The translations under genes were made by a program, and so were the position numbers. A stretch of DNA of 64,000 bases from Mugil cephalus (taxonomy: Eukaryota > Chordata > Actinopteri > Mugiliformes > Mugilidae), in the NCBI RefSeq assembly GCF_022458985.1, contig NC_061785.1:5198204-5262203 (forward strand). The letters are read 5' to 3'. Below, piece by piece: positions 11,513 through 23,359 of this stretch. The notes under the pieces are model-generated. The model saw only the letters and a program-made list of their open reading frames with translations, ran no database searches and was not told the origin of the DNA. Numbering within the stretch: position 1 is the stretch's first letter; each line of letters begins with the position of its first letter.

Positions 11513-13611
11513 CAGGGTTTATTAATTTACTTTTTGTGGTGTAATTCTGTTGTATTGTGATTTATATACTCTTGGGCGTAAACATTTTCTTTTTTCATCC
11601 AATGAAACGCTCCAGACTTTCTACGCTTCACCAGCTTCAACATGAAGCACTGGAACCAGCCAATCAGAGCAGACCGGGTCTCTGTAGCTCTGCTTTTTAC
11701 GGGAAACGTAACATAAACACGTGGTGGCTGAGGTTTAGTCTGTCCTACTTCCATCCCATCCTCTGGCAACCCGGTTAGATGTTTCATTTTAGATAAGAGA
11801 CAATTATTGCACCACATCACACGTAGCATTGCTATCAGCCGAAATCTCAAACCGCGCCACAGAATGGAATCCAGATAGCGCGTCCCCGTGCCCTTGGTAT
11901 TTAATGACAGTTCTGTCTTAAGACGTCACACAGAATCCATCAGAGCGTTTCAAATTGTGTTTTTTTTTTTTTTTTTTTTGCTATAAAATTGAGGCCATTG
12001 CTTTTACATTTACGGTAGCGGAGCTAATCCAAAAAAAAATTCTTGTTGTTATGGCAACCTTTTTGCCCACGTCCCACCACCCTCACCCCCCTCCACCCCC
12101 CCTCCACCCCAAACCCCGTTTTCATTGGTCGTACCAAGAGACGCGAGGACTAACGGTGGAACAAAACGCATTTATTTTCAGGGCACATTTCCTTTAACTC
12201 TGCAAATCTTCTCCTCCTCCTCTAAACACAGTCAATTCCAGTCCGGCTCGCTTATGATTCACAGAGGCCAAGCATGAAATGAGTTTCTTTTTTTTTTTTT
12301 TTTGTGACAGAACACATCTTGACTGACAGCTCGACAAATGAGAAATCATTTACTGGGAACAGAGCACACGCCTGCTTTGGGCAGAAACGCTGCCATATCT
12401 CGGAGACTCTCTGAGAGTTAAAATAGCTTTAAGAAGAGGTGAAATGTAATGTTTTTATTGGCAACAGTAACTCAAACCACCTAAAAAATGCATTAAAATC
12501 CAAACATTGTAGGTTTTTACTAGTGTACGTTGAGGGTTTACTTCATTTATTAAGTTAAAGGCTTTGCTAGCTGGTCGTGCGTGCAGAAGAAGATAATTGC
12601 AAATGCTTTTATAGCTAATACGCCATTAACCTGAGGTAATAATGAGGCATAAACCATAAACGTATTGAGCCGAGAGGGGAGAATGAACCGTTAAGTGTGT
12701 GAAGCAGATAAAATAAGTCTGAATATTATGGCAGCGGTTGAGAAAATGTCGTATTGATAAAAGGAAAAGACGTGCCGTGAAAAAAATAAAATAAAATACG
12801 CAAAGCATGTGACTCCGGAGGCTTCGGCTCCACGAAAGAGATAACATCAGATCTGTGTAGAGCGATTGGACTCCAACACCCTCTGAATAAATACATAAAA
12901 TGAACATAAATACAAAAAAAAAGAGAAAATCTACCATATGTCGTCTGTTATATATCTATAAATATATATTAAAAAACATTTTCTGGAAATATAACAAAAT
13001 GAGGTGGTCAAAACATTAGGTACAACAAAGAGCTATATAGTAGTGCACACGTGTCAAATGTTCAAATGTTGAGCCCTTGACTTTATTTACCTGTGTGTTT
13101 AAACCTCAAAGAGCTTTATGCAAATCCCTAAAAGGGTCCAGGACAAACTGCATTAACCCAGAGAAACATTTACTTTAAAATGAGCTGTGAATAATGTGGT
13201 GAACACGAGTGAAGACAGGCTTTTTTTTTTTTCTTGTCACTTTGCCAGTAATGGCTTTTTGCATGGCCAATCTACATACTGTCCACTTTCACACATACAC
13301 ACAGATGGGGATGAATACAAATGCAAGCACCGACTGAATATCGTCTCTCCGTTGTGGGTTCGTCCTGCATCGTGACTCTGCCTGCGAAATGAATCGAGTA
13401 ATGAATGCAGAATATCACCACACTGAGCTTTAATCTAATAGTTTCAGATTATTTTTTTAATACACATATATATATAAATTGATAGCCACATGTGAATTTA
13501 ATAAGTATTCTGATTTAAATGTGATGCTGCCATCTAGTGTCTGGATATGTTTACTGACTATTTCTGTTCTTCTGTGAAAGGATTTTACTCGTTTATTCAT
13601 CAGGACTAAAA
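11513..13611. other. No recognised gene
   Basis: AT-rich sequence with T runs at about 11959-11979 and 12287-12303. The frames present have no splice-bounded similarity to known proteins. Confidence 0.45.
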
Positions 13612-13927
13612 CATAGGTCTTCAACAAAATCTTTGGTTGATTAGACTTTTTTTTTTTCAAATTTTCTCCCAGAAATTTAAATTTCTTTAAATGCACATTA
13701 ACATGAATCCAACATGTTTAAGTATAGGGATAAATGGAGGCAGAAGACGTTATCTTCATGTCTATGTCAAGGATGTTAATATTTGAATGCAAAATGATGA
13801 TAGTTATGCATATTTATAAATGCACTAGGCCTAGTTTAATATAGTACACATATAATAGGTAGAGGGTCCCTACTTAATCTCTCCATCAGTTTTGGGTCCT
13901 TGGCCTCAAAAACATTGAAAAACCCCT
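13612..13927 (-). mobile_element. hAT-like MITE (family B)
   Basis: Starts cataggtcttcaac, then aaatctttggttgattagac, and ends in ctctccatcagttttgggtc with a short run to aacccct. The beginning matches the end of the copy at 44891-45171 in reverse orientation, and the close matches the fragment at 96-275 and the copy inside 57113-57659. The GC-rich end segment is deleted. Confidence 0.6.
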
Positions 13928-14355
13928 CAACTGAAATCAAAAAGTCACACTTTAAAGTAGTATCCGTTACTTTATTTCAAATTAAATGTGCAGAAGCACA
14001 GAGCCTGAAGACACAGTCACGTGTACCCTGTCCAAATACTTCTGGTCTGGCCTGTACATGCAATGCAAATCACTGGAAACGTCCTCCAGTGTCAAACTGT
14101 ACACTGCAAAACAACTCAGAAGAAAACGAATCACTGCATGTTATTTATTACAATTTTTTTTTCTCCAGATTTACAAGTTATGTCACATTTTCTTTCTTTT
14201 TTAATAAAAAAAAGGCTAACAACTCTCTCTGGTGTTATGGTTACCAATACACAAAGAATGAAAACAACTGGATTTGTTGTACAGTTCAGAAAACACCTTC
14301 GGATGTGCAGCCTGTCAAATCATGACGTGCCTCTCGACGAGCCTCCGCTTATAAA

Positions 14356-15287
14356 TGTGTCTTTATTAATAATAACAACAAGAACAACAAACCCCCCCCC
14401 CTCTTTTTTTTTTTTTTTTTTTTTTTTTACACCTGCCAGTAAAATGTGATCTTAGGGAATGAGGAGGATGTGCAGCCTGGAGACGCTGCTGAGAAGGATC
14501 TGCCTCTTCCCCGCCAGCGCCAGCAGATGAAATGCTGAACGATTAAATTTACAGATTAATAAAGATCCATTTATAGCATTGCCTCCTATCTGCACACTAG
14601 CACCAAACTTAATTGCATATTCAGATATAATCCAAGTATAGGAAGATGATGAGAACACATTTGTAAGATAGGTGCAAATGCAAGGCTGCAAAGATAATGT
14701 CGTCCAAAAAAAAAAAAAAAAAAAACAAAGAGTCACATGTTAATATCAGGTGCAAATGTGTCCAAAAACTGCATAATCTAACCTGCAGTAACACAACCGT
14801 CATGTATGTTCTCTATGGATCAGTGTAGAGGGAAATGACAGGGATAGATAATGTACGTGAGTGCATATATATAAATATATACACGCGCACACAGAGAACA
14901 TACACACATGCTCAGACAAACAGGGACAAACTCATCATCACACTTCAAAGAGAGTTCATTTAAAACAGTATTCAATCAACTGAGACAGAGGCCGGAGACG
15001 AACACACGCACACACACACACGGAGGGAAAGACAGAAGAGAAGTAGTGAGGGACCTCGGGGAATTCCCTCTAGCTTATGATTCTTTTTAAAAAGATCCTT
15101 TAATCAAAAGAGGGTCCAGATAATCTCATCTGTGATCTCAGTGTAAGTGCAGGAGCGGCGAGTGGCTCTGCCCTGTCCTGCCTCTCTGGGTTTTTTTTTT
15201 AGCTACGTGCTGTCCTTTAAAATGATGTTCAGGGCTCGTTCACTAAGTTCGTTGTTTTCTTTCGTTTTCTTTTTTTTCTTTTACTTG
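14356..15287 (-). other. rab5c: Probable rab5c 3' UTR
   Basis: Downstream of the rab5c stop at 15288 there is no other gene. A minus-strand AATAAA lies at 14362-14367, which would give a 3' UTR of about 0.9 kb. Other signals may be used; the end is inferred. A poly-T tract follows at 14403-14430. Confidence 0.4.
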
Positions 15288-15418
15288 CTAATTTCCGCCG
15301 CCGCAGCAGTGGCTGCTGCGGCCCTGAGGGCTGGATTCTTGTAGATCGACGCCCGTCCTCGTCCCTCGGCCGCCTGGTCCACCTCCAGCCTGAGGGTCGC
15401 TCTTCGGTAGCTTCTTCG
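15288..15418 (-). CDS. rab5c: rab5c coding exon 5 and stop
   Basis: Acceptor ccctgcag, then [14 protein letters not shown], the hypervariable tail with [11 protein letters not shown] and the end HCCGGGN, stop TAG. The prenylated di-cysteine is followed by four residues rather than the two (SN) usual in mammalian Rab5 proteins. Confidence 0.93.
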
Positions 15419-18400
15419 CTGCAGGGACAGACAAAAAAATAAATAAATAAAATTTAAAAGCTGCACATTTCTGCCGTGTATTTGCTCTGAAGCGTGACAT
15501 GGTTTATCTACACATTAACCTATAAATAAAGACAACTCCAAATGTTTCATTTAGAGCAAAGAAGCACGTTATGAAAGAGTTTACATTACAAAACATGAAA
15601 TGAACAACTGGACAACTGCAATTTCTGTATAGTTCTAGGTCTCAGTGTTGTGTTATGTCCACAACTCTCACTAAAACTGTGTGAAATCTGGGAACAGCTG
15701 TGGGGAAAATTGCAGTTAATGTCTTCAATATAACTTTTGGACTTTGCAAAATCATCCCTGGTCCGTTTGCATCCGTTTGCATCTGTACCTTAAGATCTCC
15801 AGCTTTTTATTTTATCGTCTGTCCCACGTGCACGGACTGAACCGGGAAACAAAGGCTTTCGGTGCTCTGCTCCCCACATTTGGAACAGCACACAAAGCGT
15901 TACCCCAATTTAAAGGTCGTATTAGCACAATGTTTACTAGATCGGTTGTCGATGCTTCTAGGTTTTGTCTGTAACTTTGTGCGACTGTTGGGGTCGAACT
16001 ATTCACAGCCTGCGGCTCATCTGATGGCTGGTTTACTAACGCCGAAGCCGACAAGAGCTGTGATTGGTCTGATTGAAAGGAGCGTGTTTCCTCTTTAGTG
16101 TTTCCAGCTGCTTCTCCATCTCCACCATCATTGAACTGACTGTTTTGGATCAGTAAAGAATCTGTGAGGTTAACCGAGGAGGTTTGTACATAAAAAAGAC
16201 TAAAAAAACTTTCAGCGAAAGTTTCAGTTGCCATTGTTGAAAAGTGAAACAGGAAGTAGAAATATTCATTAATGCAGTTTTTTAATTCATTAATAAATGA
16301 CCAACTTTCAAACAGGAACCACTGGGGAGTGAGGATCATGGAGAATGACGGGGAACAGCAAATTATTTCTGTTTCAAACAATTCTCAAATAACTTTTCTT
16401 CAAATATTTTTCTTGAATTACATTCAGAAATAAAAGGAGGGCGTTTAACTGGGCCGCGACCAAAAACGTTCGTCGGCTGTAAGGAAGGAGACCTGGCACG
16501 ACGCAACACTTACCAATGGCCATGAAAATTTCATTGACGTTCATGGCCGTCTTGGCTGAGGTCTCCATGAAGAGCAGGCTGTTCTCGTCCGCGTATGTTT
16601 GTGCCTCCTGAGACGACAGTTTGGGTGCAGTTTAATACAAAATCAGGATAAAGTCGACTCAAGTTGAAGCTGTGGATATTTGATGTGTCTGCCGTTCATA
16701 CCTGAAGATCTACGGCTCTCTTGTTTGCGATGTCGGCCTTGTTGCCAGCCAGAGCGATCACGATGTTGGGACTGGCTTGTCGCTGAAGCTCCTTCACCCA
16801 GTTTTTTGCACGCACAAAAGTGTCCTGATAAGCCACCAAACTTGATTAGTGTCATTCTCACACAGCAAGTGTAACCGTTTTTGACCGCGGTTGAACATTT
16901 TCGCTTTACAGCACAGCAACGCTGCTGCGCATGCTGCGCCCGCAAAGAAAACCCACAAGATCTTCACAGGTCTAATTTTAAACTAGATATCGTTTAATTT
17001 TGGAAGCACAACACTTCATATGTACACAAATGTTTTAAAGCGACGTCAGCTGCAACTCGAACAATAATCCATCTGGCTTTGTAAAAACTCTTGCTGCCCT
17101 GCTGGTGAAACCTACTGTGTTGGTGATGTCGTAGACCACAATGGCCGCCTGAGCACCTCTGTAGTACATGGGAGCCAGGCTGTGGTAGCGCTCCTGACCG
17201 GCCGTGTCCCAGATCTCAAACTTCACAGTGGTGTCGTCCAGACAGACGGTCTGAGTGAGGAAGGCAGCTAGAGAGGGGGGGGAAAGAGGATTCACATTAG
17301 TGCGATGATAATGTACCAGTGACGGTTCACAGTCATACAGGTACAAGGTACACGCAAAACTGGACTTGTGGGGTTTATTGGAGACGTTTCGTTCGTGCGT
17401 TAGTGCACAGCAAAGTCCTGCAGGCAGGTCATGGTGCATCCACGAAACAAAGCTCAAGCCTTTAAGACTGGAGCCTCTAGCCATCAATGAATCATTAGAG
17501 TACAATTCATAGGCTTAAGAAAACAGGATCAAAGCAGATCCTTTCAATTACAGACCTTAGTCATGTGAAAATCAGGTGTGCACCAGCCAAATTAACATTA
17601 TGACCACCTTCCTAATATTGTATAGGTCTCCCTTGTGTGCCTCCAACACAGTTGTAACTTATCAGAGAATAGACATGGACCTTATGAGGGTGTCCTCCTG
17701 GAGTCTGGTAACAGGATGTTGTTAGTAGGGGCCACTGGGTCCTATAGGTCGAGGGGAGGGGCCTCTATAGTGGATCAACCTGCAGATTCTTGATCATTTT
17801 GGAATCTAGTGAATTTTGAGGCCGGGTCAACACCTTGTGTTGTTCCTCAAGTGTTTTTGTGTGTGTGTGTCCGTGTCAGGCTCCATCCTGCTGTCATTGC
17901 TATGGGGTGGGGGGGTGTCTGGTCTGGTCTAGGTGGAGGCTACATGTCTAAGTAACATCCACACAAATGAATGCCAGGTCCAAAATTTTCCCGGCAGAAC
18001 ACTGAATTGTCGCAAGATGGTTCATGTCATTCACTTCTCCCGTCAGTGGTCATAATGTTATGGCTGACGTGTGTGTATGAAAGTTTACACTCCACAAAAT
18101 GAGTTACCAAAAAAAGTATTGTTCAGGTATTGTGTCAGCAAATTACAAACAATATCCAACCCTCCCACACAACCAGCAACACAGTCTGTCTCCTGAGTCG
18201 TTCGTGTTTTTAACACAAATTCAAGTCCTTCAAAGGTCCTGAAACACGTTCCCATCTCTTACCTCCGATAGTGCTCTCCTGGAATTCATGAAACTGGCCC
18301 TTAACGAAGCGCAGCACCAAGCTGGACTTGCCCACCGCCGACTCCCCGAGCAGCACCAGTTTGAACTGGCAGATTTTGTTGGCCGACGCGGCACCGTTGG

Positions 18401-18431
18401 GCCTGTTGGCTCCTCCACCACGCCCAGCCAT
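15288..18431 (-). CDS. rab5c: Rab5c small GTPase, five coding exons
   Basis: Coding exons on the minus strand are 18431-18263, 17267-17116, 16824-16702, 16607-16514 and 15418-15288, joined in phases 1, 0, 0, 1. They give 222 residues, against about 216 for human RAB5C. Visible motifs are the P-loop GESAVGKSS in exon 1, effector-region [17 protein letters not shown] (switch II) in exon 2, GNKAD in exon 3 and ETSAK in exon 4, all the guanine-nucleotide contacts of a Rab. The N-terminus [13 protein letters not shown] points to Rab5C rather than 5A or 5B. The tail ends HCCGGGN, a di-cysteine for geranylgeranylation. Rab5 drives early endosome fusion and recruits EEA1 and PI3-kinase. It lies beside kcnh4 as in human. 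Confidence 0.95.
15618..15694 (+). repeat. 77-bp dispersed repeat, copy 1
   Basis: Begins gcaatttctgtatagttc and ends gtgtgaaatctgggaa. It matches 22577-22653 at about 73 of 77 positions with sharp edges and no indel. It lies in rab5c intron 4. Confidence 0.8.
16514..16607 (-). CDS. rab5c: rab5c coding exon 4
   Basis: Reads [20 protein letters not shown], then [11 protein letters not shown], between acceptor cgtctcag and donor gtaagt. It carries the third guanine-base motif, ETSAK. Confidence 0.95.
16702..16824 (-). CDS. rab5c: rab5c coding exon 3
   Basis: Exactly 41 codons between acceptor cttatcag and donor gtatga. It reads [16 protein letters not shown], then [14 protein letters not shown] and [10 protein letters not shown], with the guanine-specificity motif NKAD. 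It has no internal start, so it is easily missed. Confidence 0.95.
17116..17267 (-). CDS. rab5c: rab5c coding exon 2
   Basis: Acceptor tctctag, then [28 protein letters not shown] and [16 protein letters not shown]. Donor gtaggt. This is the switch II region. Confidence 0.95.
17576..18079 (+). mobile_element. Tc1/mariner-type MITE in rab5c intron 1
   Basis: One of the most complete copies, running from about accagccaaattaacattat through cctaatattgtataggtctc, ggccgggtcaacacctt and tgtctggtctggtctagg to gtggtcataatgttatggct. The left TIR is slightly eroded. No transposase frame. Confidence 0.85.
18263..18431 (-). CDS. rab5c: rab5c coding exon 1
   Basis: Starts at ATG 18431 (MAGRGGG) and ends GGA-G before gtaaga. 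It contains the P-loop GESAVGKSS and the switch I region up to QESTIG. The 5' UTR continues upstream to an acceptor near 18573-18582. Confidence 0.93.
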
Positions 18432-19192
18432 TGACAGACCGACAGGGACTGTTATGTGTGAGACGCTCTGAAACTACGGGTGTAAATACGGGAGCTGGAC
18501 CTGGCAAACACAGGCACTGATGGTGAGCCGGGTCACGGATTGAACTCCTGGGGGTGAGCTGCGACGGACTGACCTGGGTTACCTTTAAAAAAATAATGAT
18601 AATAATAATAATAAAACATGGAGAAGTCAGTTAAACCAGTCATGAGAACATTTGTAATAAATTGAATAACTTAAGTGGTTCACATTAAAGATCTAAACTC
18701 ATACAAACACTTAGTAACCATATATATATATATAGTTATAGTTTTCATAATCCTTGTTTCCCATATTAAATACACAAAACAATCAATCTTTTGCAATACA
18801 AACGATCTACAGTACAAATCTGGCTCATAAATCTTAAACAAAACAAACGTAAAGGAGCATCACATGCTGCTAATACATAATTATCACCTATTTAATGCTG
18901 TTTAATATCGACCTTTGAATCTAATCTGATAATAACAACTAGAAACTAGCACAACTATAACGCCAACTCGCTCCAACTATAAAAGAAACAAAGACTAAAT
19001 GAGGCACAACGACAACAAACCGTTTTTTTTCCCCCCCAAACCGGATAAACCTGCTGTTCTCAACTTGAACGTCTCAGACGGACAAAAACAACACCAGCAG
19101 TGAGTTAGCTCCGAGGCTAAAGCTCGCTGCTAACGTCGGCTAACACCAACAATTACTGGAGAGAAACGGAAAAAACGCGTTGGAGTCCTCAC

Positions 19193-19420
19193 CGACAATT
19201 AAAAAATATATCCACTCCGTGTCGTGAATAGTGAGTCAAAGCTGTGTTATTCCGCGTTAACGGCGTTGTCTGCTGTTCCACTAAAAAAAAAAGTCTTTCA
19301 GGTCCTGTAGATTATACACTTCCGCCTTGTGTAATCGAAATACTTCCTGGTTTGGTTTGTCACGTGATACATTGTCACAACCAATCAAATGGGCGGATAG
19401 CAGCACGTCAGAAGGAGCCG
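19193..19420 (-). promoter_or_regulatory. rab5c: Probable rab5c promoter and noncoding first exon
   Basis: A donor (GTCG followed by gtgagg) at 19193 on the minus strand could end a noncoding first exon. Just upstream on that strand are GGAAG-type ETS motifs (plus acttccgcc near 19319 and cttcctgg near 19343), an inverted CCAAT box (plus ccaatcaaatgggcgg near 19380) and no TATA box. This is typical of a housekeeping gene. The start site is inferred. Confidence 0.5.
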
Positions 19421-19453
19421 GCTAGCCTCCTTCAAATACATGACTGTAAAGGG

Positions 19454-19455
<2 letters not shown>

Positions 19456-19515
<60 letters not shown>
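19456..19515. repeat. (TTA)n microsatellite
   Basis: About 20 tandem TTA units immediately upstream of the proposed rab5c promoter. Confidence 0.95.
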
Positions 19516-19516
<1 letters not shown>

Positions 19517-20079
19517 TTCTGTTTAATTTTATTTTATTCTACTCTTAATTTATTTTGTCTTTCTTTCACTTGTGGTTCTTAAGACTGTTTCTTTTATGTT
19601 CAACTAAGCTACTGTGACCAAGCAAAACACTTTTAATTCTCAATAAAAAATGTGCACACATTTCATATTCATGATACAATATGTTACTATAACTTCAAAT
19701 CCTAATATTTTTATTTCTATGTTCTATTCTATATATTCCTAAAATGCTCCTGTACTATATCGTTTCATTCCTTGTTTATCATTTTTGGTCATTTTTTTTA
19801 TTTTGTAGACTGCAGCAGTATGGATCATTGAAAAACATCTCTTAAACAAAAACCTTCATTCCATCTGCCACTGCACGTTTAACACTTCTTTTAATAAGTT
19901 TCTGTTTTTAACTCCACCTTGTGTTGCAATTATGCAACACAAGGTGACGGAAAATAATCCAAGTACTTTCTTTGCCACATGGTGGTGCAATGGGATAAAA
20001 CAAGATGATCAAGTATCTGTGAGGTGCACTAGAACTAGAAGCCTAATGCACAGAGGGCCATAACTGCTCAATCCATAGA

Positions 20080-20187
20080 ACCCAACGGGGTCTGACACCC
20101 TCAGAAAGCCCATGTCTGTTCTCTATGAGTCACAACTGTTGCACAATATGAGGAAGGTGGTCATAATGTTATGTCTGATCAGTGTGC
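20080..20187 (-). mobile_element. Tc1/mariner-type MITE end fragment
   Basis: Contains gacaccctcagaaagcccat and ends aaggtggtcataatgttatg followed by tctgatcagtg, the family TIR. The rest of the element is absent. Confidence 0.7.
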
Positions 20188-20774
20188 ATTAATACGTGGT
20201 AGAAGTTCTTTTCTCAACTTTTCATCACATGGGAGATTAATTGATAACCAGAATTGGTTGAAACGTTTTAAATTAGGATTTTTTTCACTGAGACATTTCA
20301 TGACCTCGAGCCAAAGCTGAACTTTGTCTCTTTAATTTTCCAGAATGAAAGTTTCCTCTGCGATGCGAAAAATAAATGATTAGACTTAGACTGAGATAGA
20401 CTTTAATGATGCACAAGGGAAATTGCTTGGTCAGAGCAATAATTAGTTGCACATAAATGAAACACTCAAGAACCACAAATAAAAAGAAAGAAAAAATATG
20501 ATAAAATAAACATAAAATATAAATATTATCTAGTAAAATAAAACAGAAAATAGTGTAAGCAAAAAAAAAAATGTACAGAATTAGTTTATGAACAAATGTA
20601 CAAGAAATAGAGACGGAAGAATATACAGTGTTTACATAGGAATGATGCATTAACATGGATAACACTGTCGTTAGTAGCAACAATTATGCAACATCACACC
20701 ATTAGACTCAAGCTGTTTCTGGGAAAATAACAACAAAAACTATTGTGTGTAATGGATTTTCTTGTGACATGATG

Positions 20775-20925
20775 TGAGTCCACAGTGTTCAGCCTTCAGA
20801 AGGTATTTGATTGATATTAATTTGAACATTGCACAGATCAGTCCTGCAGCAGAGTGTAAACCGAAGTCATGCACAAACTCGCGTTTACGCAAACCCAGAG
20901 GGTGACACAATGAGTGCATTTTCAA
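20775..20925 (-). pseudogene. Exon-like segment, copy 1 of an unrecognised small gene
   Basis: The minus strand encodes KREFVHDFGLHSAAGLICAM, then FKLISIKYLLKAEH. The part AAGLI-x-A-xx-K-xx-S matches the segment at 22195-22322 in the same strand and codon register. A splice-bounded upstream exon candidate (about 20960-21037) has acceptor ctgttttcag, residues EAIVLIPLKYVNILNMSVSK, and donor gtgagt. I could not join the two in frame, so a pseudogene is likely. The family is not recognised. Confidence 0.3.
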
Positions 20926-21342
20926 AGACTCTCAGACTCTATAGCAAATACTCACCACTTCCTCTACTAGTGATTTTGACACAGACATGTTGAGAATATT
21001 TACATATTTTAGTGGAATCAGAACAATGGCTTCACCTGAAAACAGAAAGACAGACACCTGTAACTACTCTGAAGGAGTTCATTAAAAGCTCCAGCAGCTG
21101 AAATGGGAAAGACTTTCGGTTCCTAAACGGCCAAAGCTTTGTGGGTGAAATTAGAGAGAATTAAATATTGACTCAATTTCACAAAAAAAAAAATGTGCAA
21201 ACTCCAAAGTCAACTCAAGGAAAATGTGTTCTCTGACCTGCTGGGTCTGAAATGGAGCTTTTTGGTCCAACCTGTAACTCTTTGGTCCCAAGCTGCTTTT
21301 ATATCTGTTAGGCCACAACAGAATCTCCCCTGCCAGGTAAGT

Positions 21343-21680
21343 ATACACCGATCAGCCACAACATTATGACCACTGACGGGAGAAGTGAATAACATTTGAA
21401 CCATCTTGTGATAACTCATATTTCTGCTGGGAAACTTTTGAAACTGGTATTCATTCGTGTGGGTGTTACTTAGACATGTAGCACCCACTTAGACCAGACC
21501 AGACCCCCCCCACCCCATAGCAATGACCTTAGTGGAATCCGGCCTGACACAGACACACATAAAAACTCTGTAAGAACAATAACAACAACAAAAAAACATA
21601 TCCCAAACTCTCAGAAACTGTTTTGGAGGGACCTACATAACAATAGGAAGGTGGTCATAATGTTATGGCTGAACTGTGAT
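21343..21680 (-). mobile_element. Tc1/mariner-type MITE copy with both TIRs
   Basis: Begins tacaccgatcagccacaac and ends gtggtcataatgttatggct followed by gaactgtg. It is internally deleted compared with the copy at 17576-18079. Confidence 0.85.
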
Positions 21681-22194
21681 CTTGTAAATTCTCAGAAATG
21701 TGAGAATCTTCAGCCAAATATCCAAAAATCCTAAATGTGACTCACCTGGTAAATGATCCTGCCTCTAATATGTGTCAGTCAGTCCGGTTTCTTTTTATTT
21801 GTCCACGATTGATTGATGCCGGGAAATCTTTGTCATATTTGAGCAACGGCTGATTAATGTTAGCGTTCACACAATCTGATTAGTTCAGCTGCTAGTTCAG
21901 TTCTGGCCACTTTGATCAACATCTGCCAACAAACGTACCCAAACTGTGGAGGAAAAGTTGGAAAAGATCTTCAAAACGTAAGAAAAGTTCCAGTTGAAGG
22001 CTCTGTTATTGATTTTTGGAGATACTAGCACCTTATAATGTGGAAATATGTATCAGGACCACGGCAGGTTAGAGAGGAGGTAGATGAAACATAAAAGGTA
22101 GATAGATACATACTTTATTTATCCCCTGGGAAATAAAATAGAACAAATAGAGAAAGACAAGATGAAGGAGTCCACACACAGTCACATCTGAAAC

Positions 22195-22322
22195 ACTCTT
22201 TATTGTGATGAAAGCGAGAATATGTTGACATTATTTTATCAGTTGCACCGATCAGACCTGCAGCAGGAGGCAACAGAGACGCCTTCAACTTCATGCAGCT
22301 CTTCAGCTGATCGATGTCTGTG
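22195..22322 (-). pseudogene. Exon-like segment, copy 2 of an unrecognised small gene
   Basis: On the minus strand, after acceptor gtttttcacag (start 22322), the frame reads DIDQLKSCMKLKASLL, then PPAAGLIGATDKIMSTYS. An AATAAA at about 22200 is followed by a GT-rich stretch, as in a terminal exon. About 0.65 kb upstream, a ttctttaaatac TATA-like box and a donor (ATCAG followed by gtgaga, near 22975) could mark a first exon. The resemblance to copy 1 is at protein and DNA level. No known family is recognised and no complete gene could be built. Confidence 0.3.
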
Positions 22323-22350
22323 AAAAACACACAGAGAAGATTATTATCAA

Positions 22351-22382
<32 letters not shown>

Positions 22383-22576
22383 GGTCATCTCATCAAAAGT
22401 GCTATATCTCAAAAAGTACGAACGCCTCAGCTTAGATTCTACAAACTGAATGACTAGTAATGGTTAGAAAACAGGTACAAATGGAGAAATTAAGCATTTT
22501 ATTGTCTATTACTACCTCTACAAAAAAATATCACAGTGTGGTTACAATGCCAGTAAAAGGGTTAAGAAAAGGAAGA

Positions 22577-22653
22577 GCAATTTCTGTATAGTTCCAGGTC
22601 TCAGTGTTGTGTCATGTCCATAACTCTCACTAAAACTGTGTGAAATCTAGGAA
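22577..22653 (+). repeat. 77-bp dispersed repeat, copy 2
   Basis: About 73 of 77 bases match 15618-15694, in the same orientation. Confidence 0.8.
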
Positions 22654-23359
22654 TTGAAGTTACTTTTAATGGAATAAATTACTCATTCGACCTGTGTTCA
22701 TTACTGTTTTAAAATGCTGCTACAACGGTTAACTATTCCTCATCAATGTCACCGTCATTCACCACTGCTACAGTTTTTACTATCATTACCAGAGTTACCT
22801 GTTTTTTGACAGTGACATTAAACTTGTGTTCTACTTTGCAACCGTGCAAATGAATCTGAATGATAGAAAACAAAACCTCACTCTGAGGTTTCTGAAATGT
22901 TCGACAGTGTCAGTGCATCAAACTCTTCACTGAAAAATGATAATAATGATCAGACTTGAAAGCTTCATTCTCACCTGATGGTTTGAGCCGACTGCAGCTC
23001 TGACGTCTTCCTTTTTATTCCATTATCTGTATATTATTAACCCTGAAACCCACCACAACCACACAAACAAGATGCAACAGTATTTAAAGAACAGCGTGTT
23101 ATGTATGTTATGATCTTTCCTTAAACTTCCTTCACAAAATCGATAGACCTCGTGTTACTCTGCTGCACCACGGTCGCTGCACCGTACAGGCAGCAGGGCC
23201 CATCTGTGCTGGGTATTTTTGTACGTCCTGAAAATGTGGAGATGTGTCAATAAAAACTTTGAGTCTTTTTGTTTCTGGTGGAGAGCCAGAATAAATAAAA
23301 AAATAAAAAAATAAACCTGTTGAATCGGAGCCAGCGGACGCGAGCTCAAAATAAACACG

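Noticed and set aside
13186..14449. Several overlapping frames over 60 codons downstream of rab5c
   Set aside because: AT-rich, mutually overlapping, without similarity; they lie in repeat or probable 3' UTR sequence.
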